Assembly (NCBI RefSeq): GCF_009674885.1 | Contig: NZ_WKKA01000003.1 | Location: 62,001 to 126,000, forward strand | Source: Paracoccus sp. S-4012 | Lineage (GTDB): Bacteria > Pseudomonadota > Alphaproteobacteria > Rhodobacterales > Rhodobacteraceae | Length of the DNA: 64,000 nucleotides | Direction of reading: 5' to 3' | Shown: positions 9,435 to 22,957 of the stretch, in pieces | How positions within the stretch are numbered: the first letter of the stretch is position 1 | Layout: each line of letters starts with the position of its first letter | Position numbers and translations under genes: made by a program | Notes under the pieces: generated by a model | What the model was told of the DNA's origin: nothing | What the model saw: only the letters and a program-made list of their open reading frames with translations | Database searches by the model: none

Positions 9435-9460
9435 GACGGACGCGGCCCGCCGCGTCCGTC
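9435..9460 (+). other. Strong intra-operon hairpin between dctP and the ligase gene
   Basis: A perfect 11-bp GC-rich stem (9435-9445 with 9450-9460) and 4-base loop fills the gap after the binding-protein gene. There is no following T-run, so it is more likely an mRNA-stabilising or processing element that raises dctP expression over downstream genes than a terminator. Confidence 0.5.
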
Positions 9461-9476
9461 GCCGGGGAGGGGAGAG

Positions 9477-10841
9477 ATGCCGGGAAACCTGAGCCTGGAG
9501 CAGTTGAAGGCCGAGGCCGCCGCGGGGACCATCGACACGGTCATAACGGCGATCATCGACATGCAGGGCCGCCTGATGGGCAAGCGGTTCCACGTCAGCA
9601 ACTTCATCGAGACCGCCCATGAGGGCACGCATGGCTGCAACTACCTGCTGGCCACCGACCTCGAGATGAACACGGTGCAGGGCTACGCCTCGGCCTCATG
9701 GGGCATGGGCTATGGCGACTACATGCACAGGCCCGACATGGCGACGCTGCGCCGCATCCCGTGGATGCCGGGCACGGCCATGGTCCTCTGCGACGTGATG
9801 GACCACCACGGGCATGAGGAGATCGCCGTCTCGCCCCGCGCGGTGCTCAAGCGCCAGATCGCGCGGGCCGAGGCAATGGGCTTCACGCCGATGATGGCGA
9901 CGGAGCTCGAGTTTTACCTGTTCCGCGACAGCTACGACGCCCATGCGGCGCGCGGCTGGCACGACCTTCAGCCGATGGCGCCCTACAACATCGACTACTC
10001 GATCCTCGGCACCATGCGCGACGAGCCGGTGATGCGGGCGATCCGTAACGGCCTCTACGGCGCCGGGGTGCCGGTCGAATGCTCGAAGGGCGAGGCCGAT
10101 GCCGGGCAGGAGGAGGTGAACATCCGCTACTCCGACGCCCTCGACACCGCCGACAACCATGTGCTGGTCAAGCAGGCCGTGAAGGAGATCGGCTTCCAGC
10201 ACGGGGTTTCCGCAAGTTTCATGGCGAAATACCGCCACGGCAAGGCGGGGTCGTCGAGCCATGTCCACCAGTCGCTGATGAAGGACGGCGGGAACGCCTT
10301 CCATGACCCCGCAGCGCCGTCGGGCATGTCCGACCTGATGCGCGCCTATCTCGCCGGGCTGCTGGAGCACGCGGCCGAGTCGACGGTGTTCCTCGCGCCC
10401 TATGTCAACAGCTACAAGCGCTTCTGTGTCGGCCTCTTCGCGCCGACCAAGGCGGTCTGGTCCACCGACAACCGCACCGCCGGCTACCGCGTCTGTGGCG
10501 AGGACACCAAGGCAGTGCGGGTCGAGTGCCGTGTGGGCGGCGCGGACCTGAACCCCTATCTGGCGCTCGCAGCGCAGCTTGCCGCTGGCCTCGACGGGAT
10601 CGAGCGGGGGCTGGAACTGGGGCCGCAGCATGGCGGCGACCTCTATGCCGACGAGGCCGCGCCGGAGATCCCGAAGACGTTGCGCGACGCGGCCGAGTTG
10701 CTGGACCGGTCGGCGTTCCTGCGCGGGGCGATGGGGGACGAGGTGGTGGACCACTACGTCCACAACGCCCGCTGGGAGGTCGAGCAGTTCGACCGCGTCG
10801 TCACCGACTGGGAACTGGCGCATGGATTCGAGAGGGCCTGA
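9477..10841 (+). CDS. Glutamine-synthetase-family gamma-glutamyl ligase
   Basis: This 454-residue protein belongs to the glutamine synthetase superfamily. It has the ATELEFYLF ATP/metal motif near residue 141, the glutamate-site KAGSSSHVHQSL segment near residue 257 and a DNRTAGYRV region near residue 332. It starts at the ATG at 9477 after GGGGAGGGGAG. It is shorter and more divergent than a housekeeping GlnA and resembles PuuA/IpuC-type enzymes that join glutamate to an amine using ATP. With an aldehyde dehydrogenase, an iron ADH and a gamma-glutamyl-hydrolase candidate in the same operon, the likely substrate is an amino alcohol. Confidence 0.88.
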   Translation: MPGNLSLEQLKAEAAAGTIDTVITAIIDMQGRLMGKRFHVSNFIETAHEGTHGCNYLLATDLEMNTVQGYASASWGMGYGDYMHRPDMATLRRIPWMPGTAMVLCDVMDHHGHEEIAVSPRAVLKRQIARAEAMGFTPMMATELEFYLFRDSYDAHAARGWHDLQPMAPYNIDYSILGTMRDEPVMRAIRNGLYGAGVPVECSKGEADAGQEEVNIRYSDALDTADNHVLVKQAVKEIGFQHGVSASFMAKYRHGKAGSSSHVHQSLMKDGGNAFHDPAAPSGMSDLMRAYLAGLLEHAAESTVFLAPYVNSYKRFCVGLFAPTKAVWSTDNRTAGYRVCGEDTKAVRVECRVGGADLNPYLALAAQLAAGLDGIERGLELGPQHGGDLYADEAAPEIPKTLRDAAELLDRSAFLRGAMGDEVVDHYVHNARWEVEQFDRVVTDWELAHGFERA

Positions 10842-10844
10842 GGA

Positions 10845-12230
10845 TTGACCGTCATCCGCCTTGTCTCGCCGGTGAACGGCGAGGTCTATGCCGAGCGCGA
10901 GGCGCTGAGCTTCGACGCCGCCACCGCCGCCGTGGCCCGCGCCCGAGCGGCGCAGTCGGCCTGGGCCGTGCTGCCGCTGTCCGACCGCATCGCGCGCGTG
11001 ACCGCCGGGATCGCCGCGCTCAACGTCATGAAGGAGCGCGTGGTCGAGGAACTCGCCTGGCAGATGGGCCGCCCGACCCGCTACGGCGGCGAGTTCGGCG
11101 GCATCAACGAGCGCGCGGCCCACATGACCGCCATCGCGGAGGACGCGCTCGCTTCGATCGTGACGCAGTCCGACGCCCGCTTCGAGCGGCGCATCGACTG
11201 GGTGCCGCATGGCGTCGTTTTCGTGATCGCGCCGTGGAACTACCCTTACATGACCGCGCTCAACACCATCGTCCCGGCACTGGTCGCCGGGAACGCGGTG
11301 GTGCTGAAGCACGCCAGCCAGACCCTGCTGGTCGGCGAGCGGCTGGCCGAAGCGCTGCATGCGGGCGGCGTGCCCGAGGACGTGTTCCAGAACCTCGTCC
11401 TCGACCATGTCACGACCGAGGGCCTGATCCGGGCCCGCAGCTTCGGCTTCGTGAACTTCACCGGCTCCGTCGCCGGGGGCGCGGCGATCGAGCGCGCGGC
11501 GGCCGGCACCTTCACTGCGACGGGGCTGGAACTCGGCGGCAAGGACCCCGGCTACGTGATGGAGGACGCGGACCTCGACTGGGCCGTGGACGTGCTGATG
11601 GACGGCGCTATGTTCAACGCCGGCCAGAGCTGCTGCGGGATCGAGCGGGTCTATGTCCACGAGCGGCTGCATGACGATTTCGTCGGCCGCTGCGTGGCCT
11701 GGGTGAACGACCTCCGTCTCGGCAATCCCTTCGAGCCGGAGACCACCCTCGGGCCGATGGCGAACGCCCGCTTCGCCCAGGTCGTGCGCGACCAGACCGC
11801 CGAGGCCATCGCGGCGGGCGCCACGCCGCTGATCGAGCGGCAGAACTTCCCTGCCGACGACGGCGGCGCCTATCTGATGCCGCAGGTGCTGACGGGCGTG
11901 AACCACTCGATGCGCGTCATGCGCGAGGAGAGTTTCGGGCCGGTGGTCGGCATCATGCCGGTGAAGGGCGACGACGAGGCGCTCAGGCTGATGAACGACA
12001 GCGATTTCGGCCTGACAGCGTCGCTTTGGACCAGCGACCCCGAGCGCGCCGAGGCGCTCGGCCGCCGGATCGAGACCGGAACCGTCTTCATGAACCGCGC
12101 CGACTACATCGACCCGGCCGTGACCTGGACCGGGGTGAAGGACACCGGCCGCGGCGCCTCGATGTCGTCCCTCGGCTACCGCGCCGTGACGCGCCCGCGC
12201 AGCATCCACTTCCGCAAGGTGAAGGCATGA
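10845..12230 (+). CDS. NAD(P)-dependent aldehyde dehydrogenase
   Basis: This is a 461-residue ALDH. It has the cofactor/catalytic glutamate motif ELGGKDP near residue 227, the nucleophile cysteine in GQSCCG near residues 261-266, and the ESFGPVVG motif near residue 363. It starts with TTG directly after the ligase stop with an AGGA site. It should oxidise the aldehyde made by the next gene's alcohol dehydrogenase to the acid; in the proposed pathway a gamma-glutamyl aminoaldehyde becomes a gamma-glutamyl amino acid. It overlaps the following gene by ATGA. Confidence 0.92.
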   Translation: MTVIRLVSPVNGEVYAEREALSFDAATAAVARARAAQSAWAVLPLSDRIARVTAGIAALNVMKERVVEELAWQMGRPTRYGGEFGGINERAAHMTAIAEDALASIVTQSDARFERRIDWVPHGVVFVIAPWNYPYMTALNTIVPALVAGNAVVLKHASQTLLVGERLAEALHAGGVPEDVFQNLVLDHVTTEGLIRARSFGFVNFTGSVAGGAAIERAAAGTFTATGLELGGKDPGYVMEDADLDWAVDVLMDGAMFNAGQSCCGIERVYVHERLHDDFVGRCVAWVNDLRLGNPFEPETTLGPMANARFAQVVRDQTAEAIAAGATPLIERQNFPADDGGAYLMPQVLTGVNHSMRVMREESFGPVVGIMPVKGDDEALRLMNDSDFGLTASLWTSDPERAEALGRRIETGTVFMNRADYIDPAVTWTGVKDTGRGASMSSLGYRAVTRPRSIHFRKVKA

Positions 12231-13372
12231 GTCTCAAGGCCAACTGGTCCTATCCCACCGCCATCCGCTTCGGCGCCGGCCGCGTGGCGGAGCTTCCCGA
12301 TGCCTGCGAGGCGGCGGGCATGGCGCGGCCGCTGCTGGTGACGGACCGGGCGCTCGCCGTGCTGCCGATTACCGCCTCGACGCTGGCGATCATGGAGGGC
12401 GCGGGCCTTGGGCGGACGGTGTTTTCGGAGGTCGATCCGAACCCGAACGAGAAGAACCTCGCCGCCGGGCTGGCCGTTTATCGCGACGGCGGCCATGACG
12501 GCGTCGTTGCCTTCGGCGGCGGCTCGGCGCTCGACCTGGGCAAGCTGGTGGCCTTCATGGCCGGGCAGTCGCGCCCCGTTTGGGACTTCGAGGACATCGG
12601 CGACTGGTGGACCCGGGCCGATCCGCAGGGAATCGCGCCGATCATCGCCGTGCCGACCACCGCCGGGACCGGCAGCGAGGTCGGCCGCGCGGGGGTGCTG
12701 ACCAACAGCGAAACCCATGTGAAGAAGATCATCTTCCACCCCAGGATCCTGCCCACGGTGACGATCTGCGACCCGGAACTGACCGTCGGGATGCCGAAGG
12801 CCATCACCGCCGGCACCGGGATGGACGCCTTCGCGCATTGCCTCGAGGCCTATTCCTCGCCCTTCTTCCACCCGACGAGCCACGGCATCGCGCTCGAGGG
12901 TCTGCGGCTGGTCAACGAATACCTGCCGCGCGCCTATGCGGACGGCAGCGACATCGAGGCGCGGGGGCAGATGATGGCGGCGGCCTCGATGGGAGCGGTG
13001 GCGTTCCAGAAGGGCCTGGGGGCGATCCATTCGCTGTCGCATCCGCTGGGCGCGCGCTACGGCACCCACCACGGCACCACGAATGCCGTCGTGATGCCGA
13101 TGGTCCTGCGCTTCAACCATCCCGCGATCGAAGACCGCATCGCCCGCGCCGCGGCCTATCTCGGCATCGCGGGCGGCTTCGAGGGCTTCTTCGACCGGGT
13201 GCTGGCGCTGCGCGAGGAGCTCGGCATCCCGCCGAACCTCACCGCGCTCGGCGTGCCGAAGGAGGACCTCGACGCCATCGCGCAGGAGGCGCTCGATGAT
13301 CCCTCGACCGGGACCAACCCGGTCGAGATGACGCTCGAAAACACCCGCGCGCTGCTGGAGGGCTGCTACTGA
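12227..13372 (+). CDS. Iron-containing (group III) alcohol dehydrogenase
   Basis: This 381-residue protein has the NAD-binding GGGSALDLGK motif near residue 98 and the TTAGTGSE motif near residue 143. Metal-ligand histidines occur in FAHCLEAYSS and IHSLSHPLGARYGTHHG. Such enzymes oxidise primary alcohols or reduce aldehydes with Fe2+ and NAD. Its place as last gene of the TRAP operon suggests oxidation of the hydroxyl of a gamma-glutamylated amino alcohol. The ATG overlaps the stop of the aldehyde dehydrogenase gene. Confidence 0.92.
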   Translation: MSLKANWSYPTAIRFGAGRVAELPDACEAAGMARPLLVTDRALAVLPITASTLAIMEGAGLGRTVFSEVDPNPNEKNLAAGLAVYRDGGHDGVVAFGGGSALDLGKLVAFMAGQSRPVWDFEDIGDWWTRADPQGIAPIIAVPTTAGTGSEVGRAGVLTNSETHVKKIIFHPRILPTVTICDPELTVGMPKAITAGTGMDAFAHCLEAYSSPFFHPTSHGIALEGLRLVNEYLPRAYADGSDIEARGQMMAAASMGAVAFQKGLGAIHSLSHPLGARYGTHHGTTNAVVMPMVLRFNHPAIEDRIARAAAYLGIAGGFEGFFDRVLALREELGIPPNLTALGVPKEDLDAIAQEALDDPSTGTNPVEMTLENTRALLEGCY

Positions 13373-13429
13373 CTCCTTGCGGGATGCGGCGCGTTCCAGG
13401 CGGCCGAATCGGCGCGGGTTCCGGGTTGT

Positions 13430-13463
13430 CACCCTGCTGCCGCAGGGCCGCTGCGTCAGGGTG
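13430..13463. other. Inverted repeat in the gap before the receiver gene
   Basis: CACCCTG at 13430-13436 and CAGGGTG at 13457-13463 form a 7-bp dyad about 70 bp upstream of the receiver ATG. There is no T-run. It could be an operator or a weak transcription end for the preceding operon. Confidence 0.25.
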
Positions 13464-13534
13464 CCGCATACTGGCGTTGCCTCGCGAAGGGCGTTAGGGC
13501 AGGAAAAATATTTCGCCCCGAGGACAATTACATA

Positions 13535-13927
13535 ATGAGTGCCCCGCCGAAGCTGCGCGTCCTGATTGCAGAGGACGAGGTTCTGGTTTCGATCTTTCTC
13601 ACCGACGTCATTGAAGACGCTGGCTACGAGGTCGTGGGCGTCGCCCGCACCGCGGACGAGGCGGTGGCGCTGGCCGGGATGCACCGGCCCGACATCGCGC
13701 TGATCGACGGCAACCTCAAGGGCGGCTCGAGCGGGATCGAGGCGGCCGAGGCGATAGCGCGCGACCACCGCACCGCGATCATCTTCATCTCCGGCGACAG
13801 CTTCCTCGCCGATGCGCCGGCGGTCAAGGCGCTCGACCCCGTGGCGGTGGTCGAGAAGCCCTGCATGCCCGACGAGCTGGTCGCCGTGCTCGCCCAGGCG
13901 GCCGAGCGGCGCGCCCGCGCCGCCTGA
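13535..13927 (+). CDS. Stand-alone response-regulator receiver protein
   Basis: The 130-residue protein is only a CheY-like receiver. It has acidic residues in IAEDE near residue 11, the phosphoacceptor D58 in ALIDGNL, the switch residue in FISGDS and the conserved lysine in VEKPCMP. There is no output domain. It lies 42 bp upstream of the giant HAMP kinase gene and is probably co-transcribed, so it is a likely phosphotransfer partner. The ATG follows GAGGA. Confidence 0.88.
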   Translation: MSAPPKLRVLIAEDEVLVSIFLTDVIEDAGYEVVGVARTADEAVALAGMHRPDIALIDGNLKGGSSGIEAAEAIARDHRTAIIFISGDSFLADAPAVKALDPVAVVEKPCMPDELVAVLAQAAERRARAA

Positions 13928-13969
13928 CCCGTCCCCCTCACGCGCCCATCAAGACCCTCAGGAGTCCCG

Positions 13970-19146
<5,177 letters not shown>

Positions 19147-19147
<1 letters not shown>

Positions 19148-21186
19148 TGGCACCGGCGCCCGCCCCCGACGCCCCGGCCCGCATCCTCGTCGTGGACGAC
19201 GACGAGGCGAACCTGATGGCGGCGCAGGCGGTGCTGGCCGAGCTGGGTCATCCGGTCTTCACCGCGCGATCCGGGGCCGAGGCCCTCCGGGCCGTGCTGC
19301 GCGAGGACTTCGCGGTGATCCTCCTCGACGTGCGGATGCCGGGCATGGACGGCTACGAGACGGCCGAGCGCATCCGGCAGCGCGAGCGCTCGCGCCATGT
19401 GCCGATCATCTTCCTCTCAGGCGCCGCCCGCGAGACCTCGCACCAGTTCCGCGGCTATGCGGCTGGCGCGGTGGACTATGTGCTGAAGCCGGCCGAGCCG
19501 CTGATCCTGCGCTCCAAGGTCGAGGTCTTCGCCCAGCTCTACGAGCAGCGCCGCCAGATCGCGCTGCGCGCCGAGGCCGAGCGGCAGCTGATGGCCGAGA
19601 ACCTTGCCGTCCGCGCCCGCGAGGCCGAGGTCGCGCGCGAGCTGGAACGGACGCTGCGGACCCAGGCCGTGGTGCTGGAGGCGCTGCCGCTGGCCCTGTT
19701 CGTTTCCGGCCCCGACACCGACGGGCGCAGCTTCGTCGGCGGCAATGTCCAGTCGCTCTGCGGCGCGCAGGAGCTGGAGGAGTTCGAGGTCGGCGAGTGG
19801 CTCGCCCGCGTCCACCCCGACGAGCGCCCGCGGCTGGAGGCTGCGATCGAGGCCGCGCCCCGGACCGGCGGCTACGAGATCGAATACCGGCTCGGCTGCG
19901 GCAGCGAGGACCGCTGGATGATGGAGCGGGCCGACTGGCGCGAGGATGGCGAGGACGGGCCGATGCTCTACGGCGTCATCTCCGACATCACCAGCCGCAG
20001 GCGGCTGGAGGAGCAGCTGACCCATGCCCAGAAGCTCGAGGCCGTGGGCCAGCTCTCGGGCGGCGTGGCGCATGATTTCAACAACATGCTGGGCGTCATC
20101 ATCGGCTCGCTGGACCGGGTGCTGGCGGCGAAGGGCCTCGACGACCGGACCCGCGGCCGCGTGTCGCTGGCCATGCAGGCGGCGGAGAGCTGCGCCGACC
20201 TGACCAAGCGCCTGCTGGGCTTCGCCCGGCGCCAGAAGCTGCAGCCGCGCGAGCTGGACGTGGCTGCCGCGCTCGACCGCATCGGCGGGTTGTTCGAGCG
20301 GGTGCTGGGCGAGACCGTCACCGCCTCCCTCGACATCGCGCCCGACCTGCCGCCGGTCTGGCTCGACGCCTCGCAGCTCGAAGGCGCCATCGTGAACCTC
20401 GTGGTGAACGCCCGCGACGCGATGCCGGAGGGCGGCACGCTGAAGGTGACGGCGGGGCTGGAGCGGCTGGAGGGCGACGACGCCGCGGGTCTGGACCTCG
20501 AGGAAGGTGCGTTCATCCGGCTCTCGGTCGCAGACACCGGCACCGGCATGGACACCGAGACGCAGGTCCGCGCGCTGGAACCGTTCTTCACCACCAAGGC
20601 CCCCGACAAGGGCACCGGCCTCGGCTTGAGCTCCATCTACGGCTTCATGCGCCAGTCGGGCGGCGGTCTCAGGATCGAGAGCGAGGTGGGGCAGGGCACC
20701 ACGGTGCATCTCTACCTTCCCCCCATGTCGCAGCCCGCTGACAACGCCGCGGCGCAGGCGGAGGCCGAGGCCGCGGACTTGACCGGGCTGCGTGTGGCAC
20801 TGGTCGAGGACAACGCCGCGCTGCGCGAGGTCACGCAGGCGATGCTGGGCGATCTCGGCTGCGCGGTGACCGCCTATGCCACGGCCGACGAGGCGGCGGC
20901 GGCGGTGGACCCCGGCGCGATCGACCTGCTGGTGACGGATTGCGTGATGCCGGGGGGCATCAACGGCCCCGAACTCGGGTCGCTGATGCGCGAGCGGCGG
21001 GGCGACCTGCCGATCCTCTTCATCTCGGGCTTCCGCGCCGATGCCGATGAGCTCCCGACCGAAGCCGCGGCGCTGCTGGGCAAGCCCTTCGACGTGCAGC
21101 AGCTGCGCCGCGCCCTGTCCGGCGTGCTGTCGGGCGCGGCCGCCGAACCGCCGCGGCCCGCCCGGCGCCGCCGCAAGAGCCGCTGA
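19147..21186 (+). CDS. Hybrid histidine kinase: receiver-PAS-HisKA-HATPase-receiver
   Basis: This 679-residue soluble protein begins with a receiver (phosphoacceptor D61 in LLDVRMPGMDG), then a coiled coil and a PAS-like segment (about 165-285). A HisKA-type domain follows with H309 in GGVAHDFNNML, the variant typical of proteobacterial hybrid kinases. The ATPase has GTGLGLSS. A C-terminal receiver carries D598 in VTDCVMPGG. Translation is coupled to the preceding kinase by TGATG. A probable phosphorelay is receiver protein, HAMP kinase and this kinase acting together, with no dedicated DNA-binding output in the operon. Confidence 0.92.
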
Positions 21187-21187
21187 G

Positions 21188-21712
21188 TCACTTCACCGGG
21201 TAGTCGTAGCGCGCCAGGAACTCCCAGATGTCGCGGTTCAGCGCCGTGATCGCCTCGAGCGTCTCGTCCAGCCGCGCCAGTTCCTTTTCGTCCACGGTCT
21301 CGCTCTTGCCCATGCGGATCGTCGACTTGCGGTCGGCGATCCGCATCAGGATGGTCGAGATCGAGCCGCTTTCCAGATCGAAGGACCAGATGCTGTGGTT
21401 GAAGCGGTTGCGCACCGCGCCCAGCCGCCCGAACCGGGCCAGCAGCGCCAGCATCGTCGCGCGCTCCGCGCCCTCGGGGCGGCAGAGCTTGGCGAGGCGC
21501 TCGATCAGCTCGATCCGGGCGCGGGTCGAGCTGAGCGACAGGAACAGCACCACCGCCACGTCCTGCTTCACCCCGGCGAGCCCGGCGAGCAGATGGACCA
21601 GCAGGCTCTCGGTGTTGCTCCATGAATAGTTGAGGCGCCCGACGCGCAGCAACACCGCGTCGAGGTCGCGGACGAGGGCCGAGCGGTCCTCGTCGCGGGC
21701 CGCCGCGCTCAT
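21188..21712 (-). CDS. Hypothetical helical protein co-transcribed with the LuxR-type regulator
   Basis: I do not recognise this family. The 174-residue product is rich in predicted helices, has no signal peptide or clear membrane span, and has a central stretch NRFNHSIWSFD after a basic segment that recalls HEPN-like or C-terminal toxin-family helical proteins only loosely. It overlaps the regulator gene by ATGA, so it is translated from the same message. Its stop is 1 bp from the stop of the convergent kinase gene. Its role may be tied to the secretion locus on the other side of the regulator. Confidence 0.7.
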   Translation of the reverse strand: MSAAARDEDRSALVRDLDAVLLRVGRLNYSWSNTESLLVHLLAGLAGVKQDVAVVLFLSLSSTRARIELIERLAKLCRPEGAERATMLALLARFGRLGAVRNRFNHSIWSFDLESGSISTILMRIADRKSTIRMGKSETVDEKELARLDETLEAITALNRDIWEFLARYDYPVK

Positions 21713-22407
21713 GAGACGCGGGTGGCGTGGAAGCGGGCGGCGGCGCCGGTGCGGTTATGGACGCCCAGCCGCTCGATGATGTTGTGGATGTGCAGCTTTA
21801 CGGTGTGGTCCGAGAGGCCGAGGCGGCTCGCGATCACCTTGTTGGGCAATCCGTCCGCGACCAGCTGCAGCACCGCGAGCTGGCGCGGCGTGAGGCCCAG
21901 CCCGTCCTCCTCCTCGTCGTATCGTTCCCCCGCAGATTCGGCGGCGGGCGGCTGCGGCTCGGCCAGTTGCGGCGGCACATACTGCCCGCCCAGCAGCAGC
22001 AGGCGGATGATCGACAGCCACAGGTCGAGGCGCACGTCGATCGGAAGAAAGCTGCTGACCCCGAGCGGCGCCGATTCGGCACGGTAGAGGGCCGCGGCAT
22101 AGGCCGCGTCGTGATAGGCGAGCGCGAGCCCCATGTTCGGAGGGCAGCCGGGCGGGGCGGCCGGGCCGCGCGGCGCCTCGCGCAGGCATTCCTCGTCGAC
22201 CAGCAGCAGCCGCAGCCGGCCCCGGTCGGCGAACTCGCTCAGGGCGGCGAGGTCGCGCAGGTGGACGATGGCGGTGCCGCGCAGGCTCTGGCTCATGGCC
22301 CGCACGAGCGGCTCCGAGAAGCTGTTGCCCGAGCCGACGAGCGCGAGGTCGGGCGGGCGGCGCGAATTGCCGGATTGCGGTTTCGATGACAAGGATTCAC
22401 TGGGCAT
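21709..22407 (-). CDS. LuxR/CsgD-like transcriptional regulator
   Basis: This 232-residue protein has a C-terminal LuxR-type helix-turn-helix (about 165-228, with LTPRQLAVLQLVADGLPNK and IASRLGLSDHTVKLH). Its N-terminal half looks like a receiver that has lost most acceptor features but kept the late PIDVRLDLW and GGQYVPP segments seen in CsgD-like proteins. The start is the ATG at 22407; the open frame further upstream is not protein-like. It is divergent from the exported repeat-protein genes with a 550-bp gap and is their most likely regulator. Confidence 0.85.
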   Translation of the reverse strand: MPSESLSSKPQSGNSRRPPDLALVGSGNSFSEPLVRAMSQSLRGTAIVHLRDLAALSEFADRGRLRLLLVDEECLREAPRGPAAPPGCPPNMGLALAYHDAAYAAALYRAESAPLGVSSFLPIDVRLDLWLSIIRLLLLGGQYVPPQLAEPQPPAAESAGERYDEEEDGLGLTPRQLAVLQLVADGLPNKVIASRLGLSDHTVKLHIHNIIERLGVHNRTGAAARFHATRVS

Positions 22408-22957
22408 GGTTCCCCCATGATCAATCGACAGATTCGACTCGCGACGGATCGTGCGCGTCGAAACAAGACTCGAAACAATCTTCCACCGGCACTGTGGCAC
22501 CACGCTGAAACCCGCGTGGCGGACCCCCTCACCATTCCGCGGGGGCCCTCGGACAGGTGCATGCTCCCAGACTTCTGGCCCAAAAGGAATAGTCCTTTGG
22601 ATATAGCTCAAAGTTTAACGACCCCACCGCCCTCGCCGCAAAGGCAGGGCCCCTGACCGTCCGGCGCAAGCGGAAGACAGGCCGTTTGCGCGGCTGGGCA
22701 GGTTCCTGCCGATGGCCCTAGGCTGCGGATGTCGGATGGTCGCGTGCAGCACCGATCCGGCACCGGGCAGCGCGGACAAGGGGGGAACCGCGCGCCCTCG
22801 CAGCTGAAGATACGCGTCAGCCCGGCGTCGATTGCGACGATGGACCGTGGTCCAGCGGCTGGCCGTGCCTTCGGCAGACACCCCCAGGGAACGGCGCGGT
22901 CACGCTGCTTGATAGGTCATTGGCAGCCGCTGCGCTCACCGGTGAGGAGCGACGACA
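22408..22957. promoter_or_regulatory. 550-bp intergenic regulatory region of the secretion locus
   Basis: No convincing gene is present. Visible elements are a direct repeat TCGAAACAA at 22458-22466 and 22470-22478, exactly 12 bp apart, and an AT-rich island at about 22578-22619. Inside the island is a dyad, CCAAAAGGA and TCCTTTGG around ATAG, at about 22580-22600. A GAGGAG ribosome-binding site at 22944-22949 serves the ATG at 22958. The AT-rich island is the best promoter region, which would give long leaders in both directions. The repeats are candidate sites for the adjacent LuxR-type protein. Confidence 0.4.
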
